Shown: positions 6,693-14,242, counted from the first letter of the stretch. The stretch is 37,090 nucleotides of DNA from CAYVSF01 sp046482855 (GCA_046482855.1 JAWOEH010000026.1:1-37090), one strand, 5' to 3'. Notes: generated by a model from the sequence alone, not told the origin. A program made the numbers and translations.

Positions 6693-9032
6693 TTGAAAAC
6701 TCTTGGTTACAAAAATATCAGAAATATTCGGTTAGCGCATCTTTTTGTTGGTATGCTTTTGATTCTTTTTGCCGGATGCCGAGCTACGAAATATGTCCCT
6801 GAGGATTCGTATCTTTTGGCCAAGACGAAGATTCAAACTTCCCGCAAGCAGATTCCCAAGGAGGAATTGAAGGGATATATCAGGCAAAAGCCTAACAGAA
6901 AACTACTGGGAACTCGTTTCTATCTGGGACTTTATAATTTATCGCGGCCTGGTAAAGAAAAGGGACTTAGTGAATGGTTTCGCAAGATTGGCGAAGAGCC
7001 GGTTATTTATGATCCCTTTCTAAAGAACAAGACCACACAACAGCTCTCTGTTTTTTTAAACAATAAAGGCTATTTCGATGCTGAAGTAACCGATTCAGTT
7101 ATTTATAAACGACGCAAGGCCAAGGTGCACTATTTTATTACTTATAACAAACCTCATCGAATTAGCGCTATAAACTATCTTATAGCCGATACGACGATTG
7201 CTCCTATTGTATTTGCTGACACAACCAACAGGCTTTTTGATGTGGGCGATATATTTGATGTGGATGCATTGCAAAAGGAGCGTGATCGATTGGAGATCTT
7301 GCTGAAAGAAAAGGGATATTATAATTTCTCAAAGCGCTTTATTAACTATTTGGCTGATACCACTCAACATGAGGAGCGAACAGTAGAGCTCACCCTGCAG
7401 GTTGGCAACTATCTCCAACAGGAAACAAAGGATAGTATAAGTGAGGTAGCTCATCCTACGTATAGAATTCGTAGGGTAATGGTTTTTCCTGACTTTAATC
7501 AGCGGGATTTTATTAATCCGGAAAGACAGCCTGACTTAGATACGCTTATGTTTGATAGGTATATGTATGTATATAAAAACCCGGAGCGGCTATATGCGGA
7601 TGTTATTAATCAATCTTCATTTCTGGAACCTGGTGATACCTATAATCTGGCGAATGTTGAAAAGACGAAACGAACCTTGAGCGGCTTGCGTCTTTTTCGT
7701 TCGATTACTATACAATTTGCAGAAGCGGAGCCCCCTGATTTTTCCGATTCCATACCTCAGGGTACATTAGATTGCTATATTCAGCTAACACCCTTTTTAT
7801 TGCAATCGTATTCAGTGGAGGTGGAGGGAACCAACTCATCAGGAAATAAGCTGGGATTTGGGGGTGTATTCTCTTATCAGCACCGCAGCTTATTTGGAGG
7901 AGCGGAGATTACAGATTTTCGATTGAGTAGCTCCATGGAGTCGCTCGATGAAAAAACCATTAGTGGAGAGAATCGGACACTTGAGTTTGGTGCAGACATT
8001 GGCATGCGAATTCCCAAATTTCTATTGCCTGTTTTTCGTGCTGAGAAGTTTAGTAAGCGCTACTCCCCTAAAACGCAAATTAATGTCGGGTATAGCTATC
8101 AGGATCGACCGGACTTTACGCGTACCATCGCTACCACTACCTATGGGTATCAGTGGGAGGGAAGCCAATATACGCGTCATTTTTTTGATCTTTTGGAGGT
8201 AAATGCCGTAAAATTACCTTATGCAACGGATGAGTTTCGGGCTTATATTGATACCTCCTTTCTCCGAAGCAGTTATGAGAATCACTTAGTATCGGTAACC
8301 AGTTATAGTTACGTGTTTAGTAATCAGGATTTACGAAAACGAAGAAATTTCTCCTTTTTTCGTTTGAATACGGAAGTTTCCGGAAATCTTTTGTCTGGCT
8401 TGGCTGAGGTAACTGACTTTTCTACTGTAAATGGTCGTTATGAAGTTTTTGGTGTTCCTTTTTCACAATACCTCAAGATCGATGCCGATTTCCGTTACTA
8501 CCAATACCTTACAGAACATAGTAACCTGGCTTACCGTTTATTTTTAGGTGTTGGCTTTCCTTATGGAAATTCAACTGCATTGCCTTTTGAAAAACAGTTT
8601 TTTTCCGGGGGAGCTAATAGTATTCGAGCTTGGAGTGTGCGGGATGTAGGACCGGGATCGTATAAGGGTCAATCGATAACTTCTATCCCCAATCAGACTG
8701 CCGACATAAAATTTGAAGCCAATCTTGAATATCGCTTTGATTTATTCTGGGTACTTGAAGGAGCTTTCTTTTTGGACATGGGGAATATTTGGAGTATGAA
8801 CCCCGATGGTCGTGAAGGCTCTTTGTTCCAACGCGATGATTTTTATACTGAAATGGCAGTTGGTACAGGATTTGGCGCCCGGTTTAATTTTTCCTATTTG
8901 GTTTTCCGTCTCGATATGGGGTTGAAGCTTCGGGATCCGTCACTTTTGCCAAATCATCGATGGATACCTCTTGAACGTTCTTTCCATTCCGATGATCTAA
9001 CCTTTAATATTGCCATTGGCTATCCTTTCTAA
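6693..9032 (+). CDS. tamL: TamL: lipoprotein-type TamA/BamA-family outer-membrane protein
   Basis: About 779 residues from the chosen TTG at 6693. This start gives a lipoprotein signal: Lys2, Lys7, Arg10 and Arg13, a hydrophobic run, then LFAGC with the lipid-acceptor Cys at residue 29. The next in-frame ATG (6753) leaves only eight residues before that Cys, and an in-frame TTG at 6609 lies upstream of the likely promoter. After the anchor come POTRA-like repeats (for example KGYFDAEVTDSV and EKGYYNFSKRFI) and a C-terminal Omp85 barrel with LPFEKQFFSGGANSIRAW (the conserved surface-antigen segment) and a terminal Phe (IAIGYPF). Bacteroidota are known to carry such lipidated TamA homologues, TamL, paired with TamB, in outer-membrane biogenesis. 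tamB is not in the window. Confidence 0.82.
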   Translation: MKTLGYKNIRNIRLAHLFVGMLLILFAGCRATKYVPEDSYLLAKTKIQTSRKQIPKEELKGYIRQKPNRKLLGTRFYLGLYNLSRPGKEKGLSEWFRKIGEEPVIYDPFLKNKTTQQLSVFLNNKGYFDAEVTDSVIYKRRKAKVHYFITYNKPHRISAINYLIADTTIAPIVFADTTNRLFDVGDIFDVDALQKERDRLEILLKEKGYYNFSKRFINYLADTTQHEERTVELTLQVGNYLQQETKDSISEVAHPTYRIRRVMVFPDFNQRDFINPERQPDLDTLMFDRYMYVYKNPERLYADVINQSSFLEPGDTYNLANVEKTKRTLSGLRLFRSITIQFAEAEPPDFSDSIPQGTLDCYIQLTPFLLQSYSVEVEGTNSSGNKLGFGGVFSYQHRSLFGGAEITDFRLSSSMESLDEKTISGENRTLEFGADIGMRIPKFLLPVFRAEKFSKRYSPKTQINVGYSYQDRPDFTRTIATTTYGYQWEGSQYTRHFFDLLEVNAVKLPYATDEFRAYIDTSFLRSSYENHLVSVTSYSYVFSNQDLRKRRNFSFFRLNTEVSGNLLSGLAEVTDFSTVNGRYEVFGVPFSQYLKIDADFRYYQYLTEHSNLAYRLFLGVGFPYGNSTALPFEKQFFSGGANSIRAWSVRDVGPGSYKGQSITSIPNQTADIKFEANLEYRFDLFWVLEGAFFLDMGNIWSMNPDGREGSLFQRDDFYTEMAVGTGFGARFNFSYLVFRLDMGLKLRDPSLLPNHRWIPLERSFHSDDLTFNIAIGYPF

Positions 9033-9071
9033 TTATGCTACTGAAGACCTGCTCTATTCTATTTTATTTTG

Positions 9072-9079
9072 TATTTTTG
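9072..9079 (+). promoter_or_regulatory. -7 box for fbaB
   Basis: TATTTTTG matches TAnnTTTG, 29 bp before the aldolase start. No TTTG stands 19-20 nt upstream, so confidence is moderate. No terminator is visible after tamL, so read-through is also possible. Confidence 0.45.
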
Positions 9080-9108
9080 TAGGAGTACTAATCAAAAAAT
9101 AAAATGCT

Positions 9109-10167
9109 ATGTCCTACAATAAGATTGTTGAGCTTTTAGGTGACCAAGCCGACTATTTGCTAAATCATAAATGTCAGACGGTAGCGAAAGAACAGCTCCA
9201 TCTGCCCGGTCCCGATTTTGTGGATCGTATTGTTTCTCTTTCAAATCGTTCGCCACAAGTAATGCGTTCCATGCAACAGCTTTATGATCATGGACGTTTA
9301 GCGGGAACAGGTTATCTCTCTATTTTGCCTGTTGATCAGGGTATTGAGCATTCAGCAGGAGCTTCATTTGCCCCCAATCCCGTGATGTTTGATCCTGAAG
9401 GAATCATTAGTTTGGCAATGGAGGGCGGAGCCAATGGTGTGGCTTCCACCTTCGGGGTGTTAGCCTCTTTATCGCGTAAGTATGCACATCGGATTCCTTT
9501 TATTGTTAAGCTTAATCATAATGAGATGCTCTCCTATCCAAATACCTATGATCAGATCATGTATGGAACAGTTGAGGAAGCTTGGAATTTAGGGGCTGTA
9601 GCAGTGGGAGCTACCATCTATTTTGGTTCGGATGAGTCCACTCGTCAAATTCAGGAGGTTGCAGCTGCATTTGAGCGTGCACATGAATTAGGAATGGCTA
9701 CTATTTTGTGGTGTTATTTGCGTAATCCCGGTTTCAAAAAAGAGGGTACCGATTACCATACCGCTGCTGATCTTTCCAGCCAGGCCAACCACATAGGTGT
9801 CACCATTCAGGCTGATATTATCAAACAAAAATTACCCACACTGAACGGGGGGTATCCGGCAATTAATTTTGGAAAAACACATGACAAAGTGTATAGTGAG
9901 TTAACCACTGATCATCCTATTGATCTTACTCGTTATCAGGTGGTAAACACCTATATGGGGCGTCAGGGATTGATTAACTCAGGGGGTGCCTCTAAAGGCG
10001 ATTCGGACTTGGCAGAAGCTGTGGCAACCGCTGTTATCAATAAGCGTGCCGGTGGAATGGGACTTATTAGCGGGCGTAAAGCTTTCCAGAAACCCATGAA
10101 ACAGGGCGTGGCCTTGCTAAATGCAATTCAGGATGTGTATCTTGCCAAAGAGATTGATATAGCCTAG
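9109..10167 (+). CDS. fbaB: Class I fructose-bisphosphate aldolase (FbaB/DhnA type)
   Basis: 352 residues. Cleaves fructose 1,6-bisphosphate to dihydroxyacetone phosphate and glyceraldehyde 3-phosphate, or the reverse, through a Schiff-base lysine; cytosolic glycolysis/gluconeogenesis. The LPVDQGIEHSAGASFAPNP segment (from residue 73) and FIVKLNHNEML are typical of the DhnA-type class I family, and the strand with IQADIIKQKLP carries lysines suited to the catalytic role. The C-terminal GGMGLISGRKAFQKP matches the phosphate-binding end of the barrel. It is a single-gene unit: a -7 box precedes it and a strong intrinsic terminator follows. I recognise the family clearly; I did not pin the catalytic Lys to a single position. 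Confidence 0.92.
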   Translation: MSYNKIVELLGDQADYLLNHKCQTVAKEQLHLPGPDFVDRIVSLSNRSPQVMRSMQQLYDHGRLAGTGYLSILPVDQGIEHSAGASFAPNPVMFDPEGIISLAMEGGANGVASTFGVLASLSRKYAHRIPFIVKLNHNEMLSYPNTYDQIMYGTVEEAWNLGAVAVGATIYFGSDESTRQIQEVAAAFERAHELGMATILWCYLRNPGFKKEGTDYHTAADLSSQANHIGVTIQADIIKQKLPTLNGGYPAINFGKTHDKVYSELTTDHPIDLTRYQVVNTYMGRQGLINSGGASKGDSDLAEAVATAVINKRAGGMGLISGRKAFQKPMKQGVALLNAIQDVYLAKEIDIA

Positions 10168-10196
10168 TACGCTTATTTAAATTCAAACTATATTAG

Positions 10197-10229
10197 AAGG
10201 CAGAGAACAATAAATCTCTGCCTTTTTTT
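10197..10229 (+). terminator. Intrinsic terminator after fbaB
   Basis: AAGGCAGAGA (10197-10206) pairs perfectly with TCTCTGCCTT (10215-10224) around an 8-nt loop, followed by a run of T to 10229. A textbook Rho-independent terminator 30 bp after the aldolase stop. Confidence 0.88.
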
Positions 10230-10236
10230 ATTTTTG
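10229..10236 (+). promoter_or_regulatory. Possible -7 box for the NSS transporter gene
   Basis: TATTTTTG fits TAnnTTTG but begins within the T-tract of the fbaB terminator and lacks a TTTG at -33. It is the only such box before the transporter gene, about 87 bp ahead of the start. Confidence 0.35.
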
Positions 10237-10322
10237 AGTGTGCAAGTATCAGCTAGTTATGTCTGTGGCTAATGGGTAACACTTGCACCAACCCTAAACA
10301 AACTGCTAAAACTAATTCCATT

Positions 10323-11687
10323 ATGAGTGATTCAAACTTAACCCCACGCGATAGCTTTGGGAGTAAATTTGGTGTGATTGCTGCTGCTGCCGGCTCTGCA
10401 ATTGGCTTAGGCAATATCTGGCGATTCCCCTATGTCTTAGGTGAAAACGGAGGCGGCGCTTTTTTGCTGGTTTACTTGCTATTCATTTTGATGATTGGCA
10501 TACCTGTGATGTTATCTGAATTTGTTATCGGCCGTCGTGCTCAGCGAAATCCGTATGGTGCTTTTAGAAAACTGGCTCCCCGAACACCTTGGTTTTTGGT
10601 AGGCTTTATGGGCGTAGTGGCTGCCTTTATGATCTTGGCATTTTATACTGCCGTGGCAGGGTGGACACTGGAATATATCTATCAGTCTATCATTAATGGC
10701 TTTGGGGATAAATCGCCAAATGAGATTAATACAATGTTCGAAACCTTTCGACAGGGCTCCTTTCGTCCCGTTTTATGGTTTGTAATCTTTATGTTTCTGA
10801 CGGGTTTTATTGTGGTTAGCGGTGTTAAGAAAGGCATTGAACGATATGCCAAGTTGTTAATGCCTATTCTTTTGGTTTTAATTATCGTCATGTGTATCCG
10901 TTCAGTAACTCTGCCTGGTGCCTCTGCCGGATTGGAGTTTTTATTTAAACCCGATTTTTCCAAAATTACGGCCAATACCATTTTAGAGGCATTGGGACAA
11001 GCTTTCTTTTCTTTAAGCATTGGTATGGGAACCCTTATTACGTATGGTTCTTATATTAACCGTAAAGAAAATCTGGGCTCAACGGCTGTTCAGGTTAGTA
11101 TAGCCGACACATTTATTGCTGTTTTAGCGGGTATTGCCATCTTTCCCGCGGTATTTGCCTTTGGTATTGCACCCAGCGATGGTGAGGGATTGGTGTACAA
11201 GACTTTACCTAATATATTTCAGCAAATGGCTGGCGGGTATTATTTTTCGCTGCTCTTTTTTCTGCTTTTGGGTGTAGCCGCTCTTACCAGTACCATTTCA
11301 GTTTTGGAAGTAATTGTCGCTTATTTTGTTGAACAATTTCACCTAACCCGAAAGAAGGCTGTTATTCTGGCATCTGTCTCTGTTGGGGTGTTAGGCATCA
11401 GTTCTGTGATGTCATGGACTGTTTTGTCCGATTTCACACTCTTTGGGCTTAATATATTTGGCATACTCGATTTTACCTCGGCTAACATTTTATTACCTTT
11501 GGGAGGATTGCTTATTGTGATGTTTGTTGGCTGGTCTCTTGGGGCTGCTAGTACGAAGGATGAGTTGTCCAGCGGAGGTGTTTATAATGTGCGCTACCTT
11601 GGTCTTTTACGCTTTATTTTACGTTTTATTGCACCTATAGCAATTGCTATGGTGTTTCTTAACGGATTGAACTTGATTAAGTTTTAA
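10323..11687 (+). CDS. Sodium-dependent neurotransmitter-symporter (NSS/SNF) family transporter
   Basis: 454 residues from ATG 10323. An in-frame ATG at 10272 would add 17 polar residues (MGNTCTNPKQTAKTNSI) not seen in this family, so I take the later one. Transmembrane segment 1 carries the family signature GSAIGLGNIWRFPY (24-37) with the unwound Na+/substrate-binding region, followed by NGGGAFLLVYL (42-52). The remainder is 10-11 further hydrophobic segments. Bacterial members (LeuT, MhsT, TnaT) import amino acids with Na+; substrate here is unknown. The length fits an 11-12 helix protein. It stands alone between the fbaB terminator and the helix-hairpin-helix gene. Confidence 0.9.
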   Translation: MSDSNLTPRDSFGSKFGVIAAAAGSAIGLGNIWRFPYVLGENGGGAFLLVYLLFILMIGIPVMLSEFVIGRRAQRNPYGAFRKLAPRTPWFLVGFMGVVAAFMILAFYTAVAGWTLEYIYQSIINGFGDKSPNEINTMFETFRQGSFRPVLWFVIFMFLTGFIVVSGVKKGIERYAKLLMPILLVLIIVMCIRSVTLPGASAGLEFLFKPDFSKITANTILEALGQAFFSLSIGMGTLITYGSYINRKENLGSTAVQVSIADTFIAVLAGIAIFPAVFAFGIAPSDGEGLVYKTLPNIFQQMAGGYYFSLLFFLLLGVAALTSTISVLEVIVAYFVEQFHLTRKKAVILASVSVGVLGISSVMSWTVLSDFTLFGLNIFGILDFTSANILLPLGGLLIVMFVGWSLGAASTKDELSSGGVYNVRYLGLLRFILRFIAPIAIAMVFLNGLNLIKF

Positions 11688-11701
11688 AGAAAGAGTAACT
11701 T

Positions 11702-11723
11702 ATGATTGCAGGCTTGCAATCAT
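11702..11723 (+). promoter_or_regulatory. Perfect inverted repeat covering the start codon of the HhH gene
   Basis: ATGATTGCA (11702-11710) and TGCAATCAT (11715-11723) form a 9-bp perfect palindrome with a GGCT loop. The right arm contains the first two bases of the downstream ATG (11722). There is no following T-tract, so a terminator is unlikely. The left arm also begins a 7-codon reading frame whose TGA overlaps the ATG as ATGA. Confidence 0.5.
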
Positions 11724-12627
11724 GAAAAAGAAATTTGAACCTATATTTGTTTTTACCAAGAAGGAGCAGAGAGGCTTGCTTGTCCTTCTGCTCCTTACTT
11801 GCTTTATTCTTGTAGCGCAGTGGGTGTGGCATCTTGGGCAGGTGGAGCCTGACTACCCGTTGGAACAAGATAGTACCTTGTTGCACTTTCTTGCTTCGCT
11901 CGAAGAAGGTTCTTCTTCCCCTAAAATTCCTTACTATTCTGGACCTGCTATGGATCTGAATAAAGCCTCGAGACAAGAGTTATTGGAGTTGGGTTTTTCG
12001 GATAAACTATGTGAAACCTTCTTACGATTTCGCGAATCCGGAGCCGCTTTTTTTTCAGCGTCAGACGTGAGAAAAGTATATGGCATAAACGATGAGCTAT
12101 GGGAACGCATCGCACCTTATGTGCATTTTCCCGAGCCGCAGGAAAAGGGGGTGGAAGAAATCCGTTCTATGGGACAAGTAGCCTCAGAGCCGCAGCGAAA
12201 AAAGAACCACGATAATAGTTCAATTCCTCAAGTGAATCTGAACCATGCCGATACGTTTCAGTTGATGACAATACCGGGAATTGGGAAGGTGTTTGCCGGG
12301 CGGATTTTGGGTTATCGGGAGCTATTGGGTGGATACGTAACGAAAGAGCAGTTACTGGAAGTGTATGGAATGACTGTTGAACGCTTTCATCAATGTACCT
12401 CTTTTGTTTATATCGATGCTGACTCCCTACGTAAATTGTCGCTAAATCGGGCCGATTTTTCAACACTACTCCGGCATCCTTACCTAGCCACTAAACAGGT
12501 TCAAACTCTGCTGGCTTTTCGTGCTTATACTGACTCAACTATAACGTATCAAGGGCTTCTCGAAAATCGTGTGCTGGATACTGCACACTTGCGGAAAATA
12601 CTTCCTTATCTTAGTTTTGATAAATGA
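11722..12627 (+). CDS. Membrane-anchored helix-hairpin-helix (ComEA-like) protein
   Basis: 301 residues. Lysine-rich N-terminus, then one transmembrane segment at about 18-36 (LLVLLLLTCFILVAQWVWHL), a linker, and three repeats of the ComEA-type helix-hairpin-helix unit. These begin MDLNKASRQELLEL, VNLNHADTFQLMTIPGIG and LSLNRADFSTLLRHPYL. Only the middle unit keeps the full IPGIGK hairpin; the outer two are degenerate. ComEA proteins bind double-stranded DNA during natural transformation, but ComEA usually has one HhH pair and neighbours comEC, which is not here. I therefore do not call it ComEA. The family is common in Bacteroidota without a firm function. The start is covered by a palindrome. 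Confidence 0.8.
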   Translation: MKKKFEPIFVFTKKEQRGLLVLLLLTCFILVAQWVWHLGQVEPDYPLEQDSTLLHFLASLEEGSSSPKIPYYSGPAMDLNKASRQELLELGFSDKLCETFLRFRESGAAFFSASDVRKVYGINDELWERIAPYVHFPEPQEKGVEEIRSMGQVASEPQRKKNHDNSSIPQVNLNHADTFQLMTIPGIGKVFAGRILGYRELLGGYVTKEQLLEVYGMTVERFHQCTSFVYIDADSLRKLSLNRADFSTLLRHPYLATKQVQTLLAFRAYTDSTITYQGLLENRVLDTAHLRKILPYLSFDK

Positions 12628-12729
12628 CCTTTTCCTTGTTTAGAGCTTTGAAATTTTGTATATTTCAGATTACCAAAACAAAAAGAGATTCCTGGTCATT
12701 AAAAATTTATTGTTTTTTTTATTGATTAT

Positions 12730-12761
12730 TTTGAAATGTGAATGAATAATTAGTATTTTTG
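12730..12761 (+). promoter_or_regulatory. Promoter of the rpsU-xerC-hpf unit
   Basis: TTTG (12730-12733), 20 nt, then TATTTTTG (12754-12761): both Bacteroidota boxes at the preferred spacing. Predicted transcription start is near 12767, giving a leader of about 27 nt before rpsU. The remainder of the 12628-12793 gap is AT-rich with no other clear feature. Confidence 0.75.
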
Positions 12762-12781
12762 CCACTCAAAATTAAAACAAG

Positions 12782-12786
12782 AGGAG
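12782..12786 (+). promoter_or_regulatory. Shine-Dalgarno sequence of rpsU
   Basis: AGGAG within AAGAGGAGA, exactly 7 nt before the rpsU ATG. Unusual here because nearly all other genes in the window lack an SD. Strong SDs before rpsU are known in Flavobacteriia and are thought to let bS21-poor ribosomes, whose anti-SD is free, make more bS21. Confidence 0.75.
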
Positions 12787-12793
12787 ATTCATT

Positions 12794-12985
12794 ATGATCG
12801 TAATACCAATTAAAGAAGGCGAGAACATTGAGCGCGCGTTGAAAAAATTTAAGCGTAAATTTGAGAAGACCGGAGTAATCAAGGAACTTCGTGATCGCCA
12901 AGCTTTTACAAAGCCATCTGTACGTCGTCGTGAGGAGATTAAGCACGCACGCTATATCGAGCAGATGCATCTTGATAATGAATAG
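12794..12985 (+). CDS. rpsU: 30S ribosomal protein bS21
   Basis: 63 residues, usual length. The sequence MIVIPIKEGENIERALKKF and the basic C-terminal part (SVRRREEIKHARYI) are typical of bS21, which sits on the 30S platform next to the 3' end of 16S rRNA. In Bacteroidota ribosomes bS21, with bS18 and bS6, holds the anti-SD tail away from mRNA; the tyrosine reported to contact the tail in Flavobacterium (Tyr54, from memory) is present here as Tyr54. The gene has a good promoter and an SD, and heads a unit with xerC and hpf. Confidence 0.95.
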   Translation: MIVIPIKEGENIERALKKFKRKFEKTGVIKELRDRQAFTKPSVRRREEIKHARYIEQMHLDNE

Positions 12986-13040
12986 TTTTGGGTAATATGA
13001 CCAGGAAAAACAGAGGTTGTTTTTTCTTTTATTGCCCTTT

Positions 13041-13925
13041 ATGGTTGTAGATCTTTTCCAAAAATACTTACAGTACGAGAAACGTTGTTCCAAACATACC
13101 ATGTTAGCCTACATGCATGATTTGGAGCAATTTTTCGCGTATCTGAAAGTGAACGGGGAAGATTTTTTTTCGGTACTACCTGCTGAAACTGAGGTGAGAG
13201 GTTGGATGATAGCTCTTCATGAACAACAACTGGAACCCTCTACCATTCATCGAAAATTATCTACCTTAAGTACTTTTTTTTTATTTTTGCAGCGTGAGGG
13301 ATATACCCAGCAAAATCCCATGGAGAAGATCCAATTACCCAAGCGCAAAAAAATTCTACCAAAATTTTTTCGACAAGACCAACTTTTGAGTTTGCTCAAT
13401 CAGCTCTCCTCAGAAATGCATTTTCCGGTTTTTCGCGATTTTCTATTGATTGATTTACTTTATCAAACAGGGATGCGTGTAGCTGAATGTGTAAATTTAA
13501 CGGATAAAGATGTGGATGTCAGTGCCTTTTTTGTTAAGGTACAAGGAAAGGGAAACAAAGAGCGTATTATTCCGTTATCTATAGAAACAGCGCGTAATTT
13601 GGAACTATATATCAACAAACGTAACAGCTTTTTTGCCGGAAGTACTTTTTCATCTCTATTTGTAACCAACCGTGCCACACCCATTTATCCGCGATGGGTG
13701 TATAGAAAAGTACAGTCATTGTTCCTGGGCCACGCCAGTGGCGAGCAGGTGAGTCCTCATGTCTTGCGACATAGTTTTGCTACACATCTTCTCAATCAAG
13801 GCGCTGATTTAAATGCCATAAAAGAGTTGTTGGGCCATAGTAGTCTGGCTGCTACACAGGTTTATACACACAATTCATTTGAGAAATTAAAGAAAGTTTA
13901 TAAACAGGCTCATCCAAGAGCATAA
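13041..13925 (+). CDS. xerC: Tyrosine recombinase XerC/XerD
   Basis: 294 residues from ATG 13041; an in-frame TTG at 13017 would add only a hydrophobic octapeptide (MFFLLLPF) and is rejected. N-terminal SAM-like core-binding domain (about 1-90), then the catalytic domain with all active-site residues: Arg146 (TGMR), Lys170 (QGKGNK), His240 and Arg243 (HVLRH), His266 (LLGHSS) and Tyr275 (VYTH). The length and full-match motifs fit the chromosomal Xer recombinases that resolve dimers at dif. Whether it is the C or D partner cannot be decided from sequence alone. It lies 55 bp after rpsU and 17 bp before hpf. No SD is present, unlike both neighbours. No dif-like site was recognised nearby. Confidence 0.9.
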   Translation: MVVDLFQKYLQYEKRCSKHTMLAYMHDLEQFFAYLKVNGEDFFSVLPAETEVRGWMIALHEQQLEPSTIHRKLSTLSTFFLFLQREGYTQQNPMEKIQLPKRKKILPKFFRQDQLLSLLNQLSSEMHFPVFRDFLLIDLLYQTGMRVAECVNLTDKDVDVSAFFVKVQGKGNKERIIPLSIETARNLELYINKRNSFFAGSTFSSLFVTNRATPIYPRWVYRKVQSLFLGHASGEQVSPHVLRHSFATHLLNQGADLNAIKELLGHSSLAATQVYTHNSFEKLKKVYKQAHPRA

Positions 13926-13929
13926 AAAT

Positions 13930-13935
13930 AGGAGG
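13930..13935 (+). promoter_or_regulatory. Shine-Dalgarno sequence of hpf
   Basis: AGGAGG, a perfect SD core, with 7 nt (ATAGCAT) to the hpf ATG. It is the strongest SD in the window and has the same spacing as that of rpsU. Confidence 0.75.
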
Positions 13936-13942
13936 ATAGCAT

Positions 13943-14242
13943 ATGGATATTAAGATTCATTCAATTCGATTTGATGCTGATCAGAAACTTCTGGATTTTG
14001 TTGACAAGAAAGTAGGCAAGCTCATACAGTTTTATGACCATATTATTGATGCCGAAGTCTTCCTCCGCTTAGATAAAGACCAGGGGTTAGAAAACAAAGT
14101 AGTAGAGGTTAAGCTCAATATTCCAGGAAATGATTTGTTTGCCAAGAAACAGAGCAAATCCTTTGAAGAATCGGCTGATTTGGCCACTGAGGCTTTACGT
14201 CGACAGCTTAAAAAAACCAAGGAAAAGCAAAGAGGCTTGTAA
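13943..14242 (+). CDS. hpf: Ribosome hibernation-promoting factor, short form (HPF/RaiA family)
   Basis: 99 residues. Begins MDIKIHSIRFDADQKLLDFV, continues with the KVGKLIQFYDHI helix and EVFLRLDK, and ends in a basic tail (RRQLKKTKEKQRGL). This is the beta-alpha-beta-beta-beta-alpha fold of the S30AE family, which binds the 30S decoding centre and halts or dimerises idle ribosomes. It has the short-form length; the C-terminal dimerisation domain of long HPF is absent. It is third in the rpsU-xerC-hpf unit with a perfect SD. It could equally be named raiA/yfiA; the two short forms are not separable here. Confidence 0.9.
   Translation: MDIKIHSIRFDADQKLLDFVDKKVGKLIQFYDHIIDAEVFLRLDKDQGLENKVVEVKLNIPGNDLFAKKQSKSFEESADLATEALRRQLKKTKEKQRGL

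Noticed and set aside
10272..10322. Upstream ATG for the NSS transporter
   Set aside because: Adds a polar 17-residue lead; the conserved N-terminus begins after ATG 10323.
11722..12627. Calling the HhH protein ComEA
   Set aside because: Three HhH units and no competence neighbours; only the fold is supported.
13017..13040. Earlier TTG start for xerC
   Set aside because: Adds only a hydrophobic octapeptide absent from Xer proteins; ATG 13041 gives the normal N-terminus.
13041..13925. Integrative element suggested by a tyrosine recombinase close to tRNA genes
   Set aside because: No attachment repeats, cargo genes or compositional shift; neighbours are housekeeping genes and the protein looks like chromosomal Xer.
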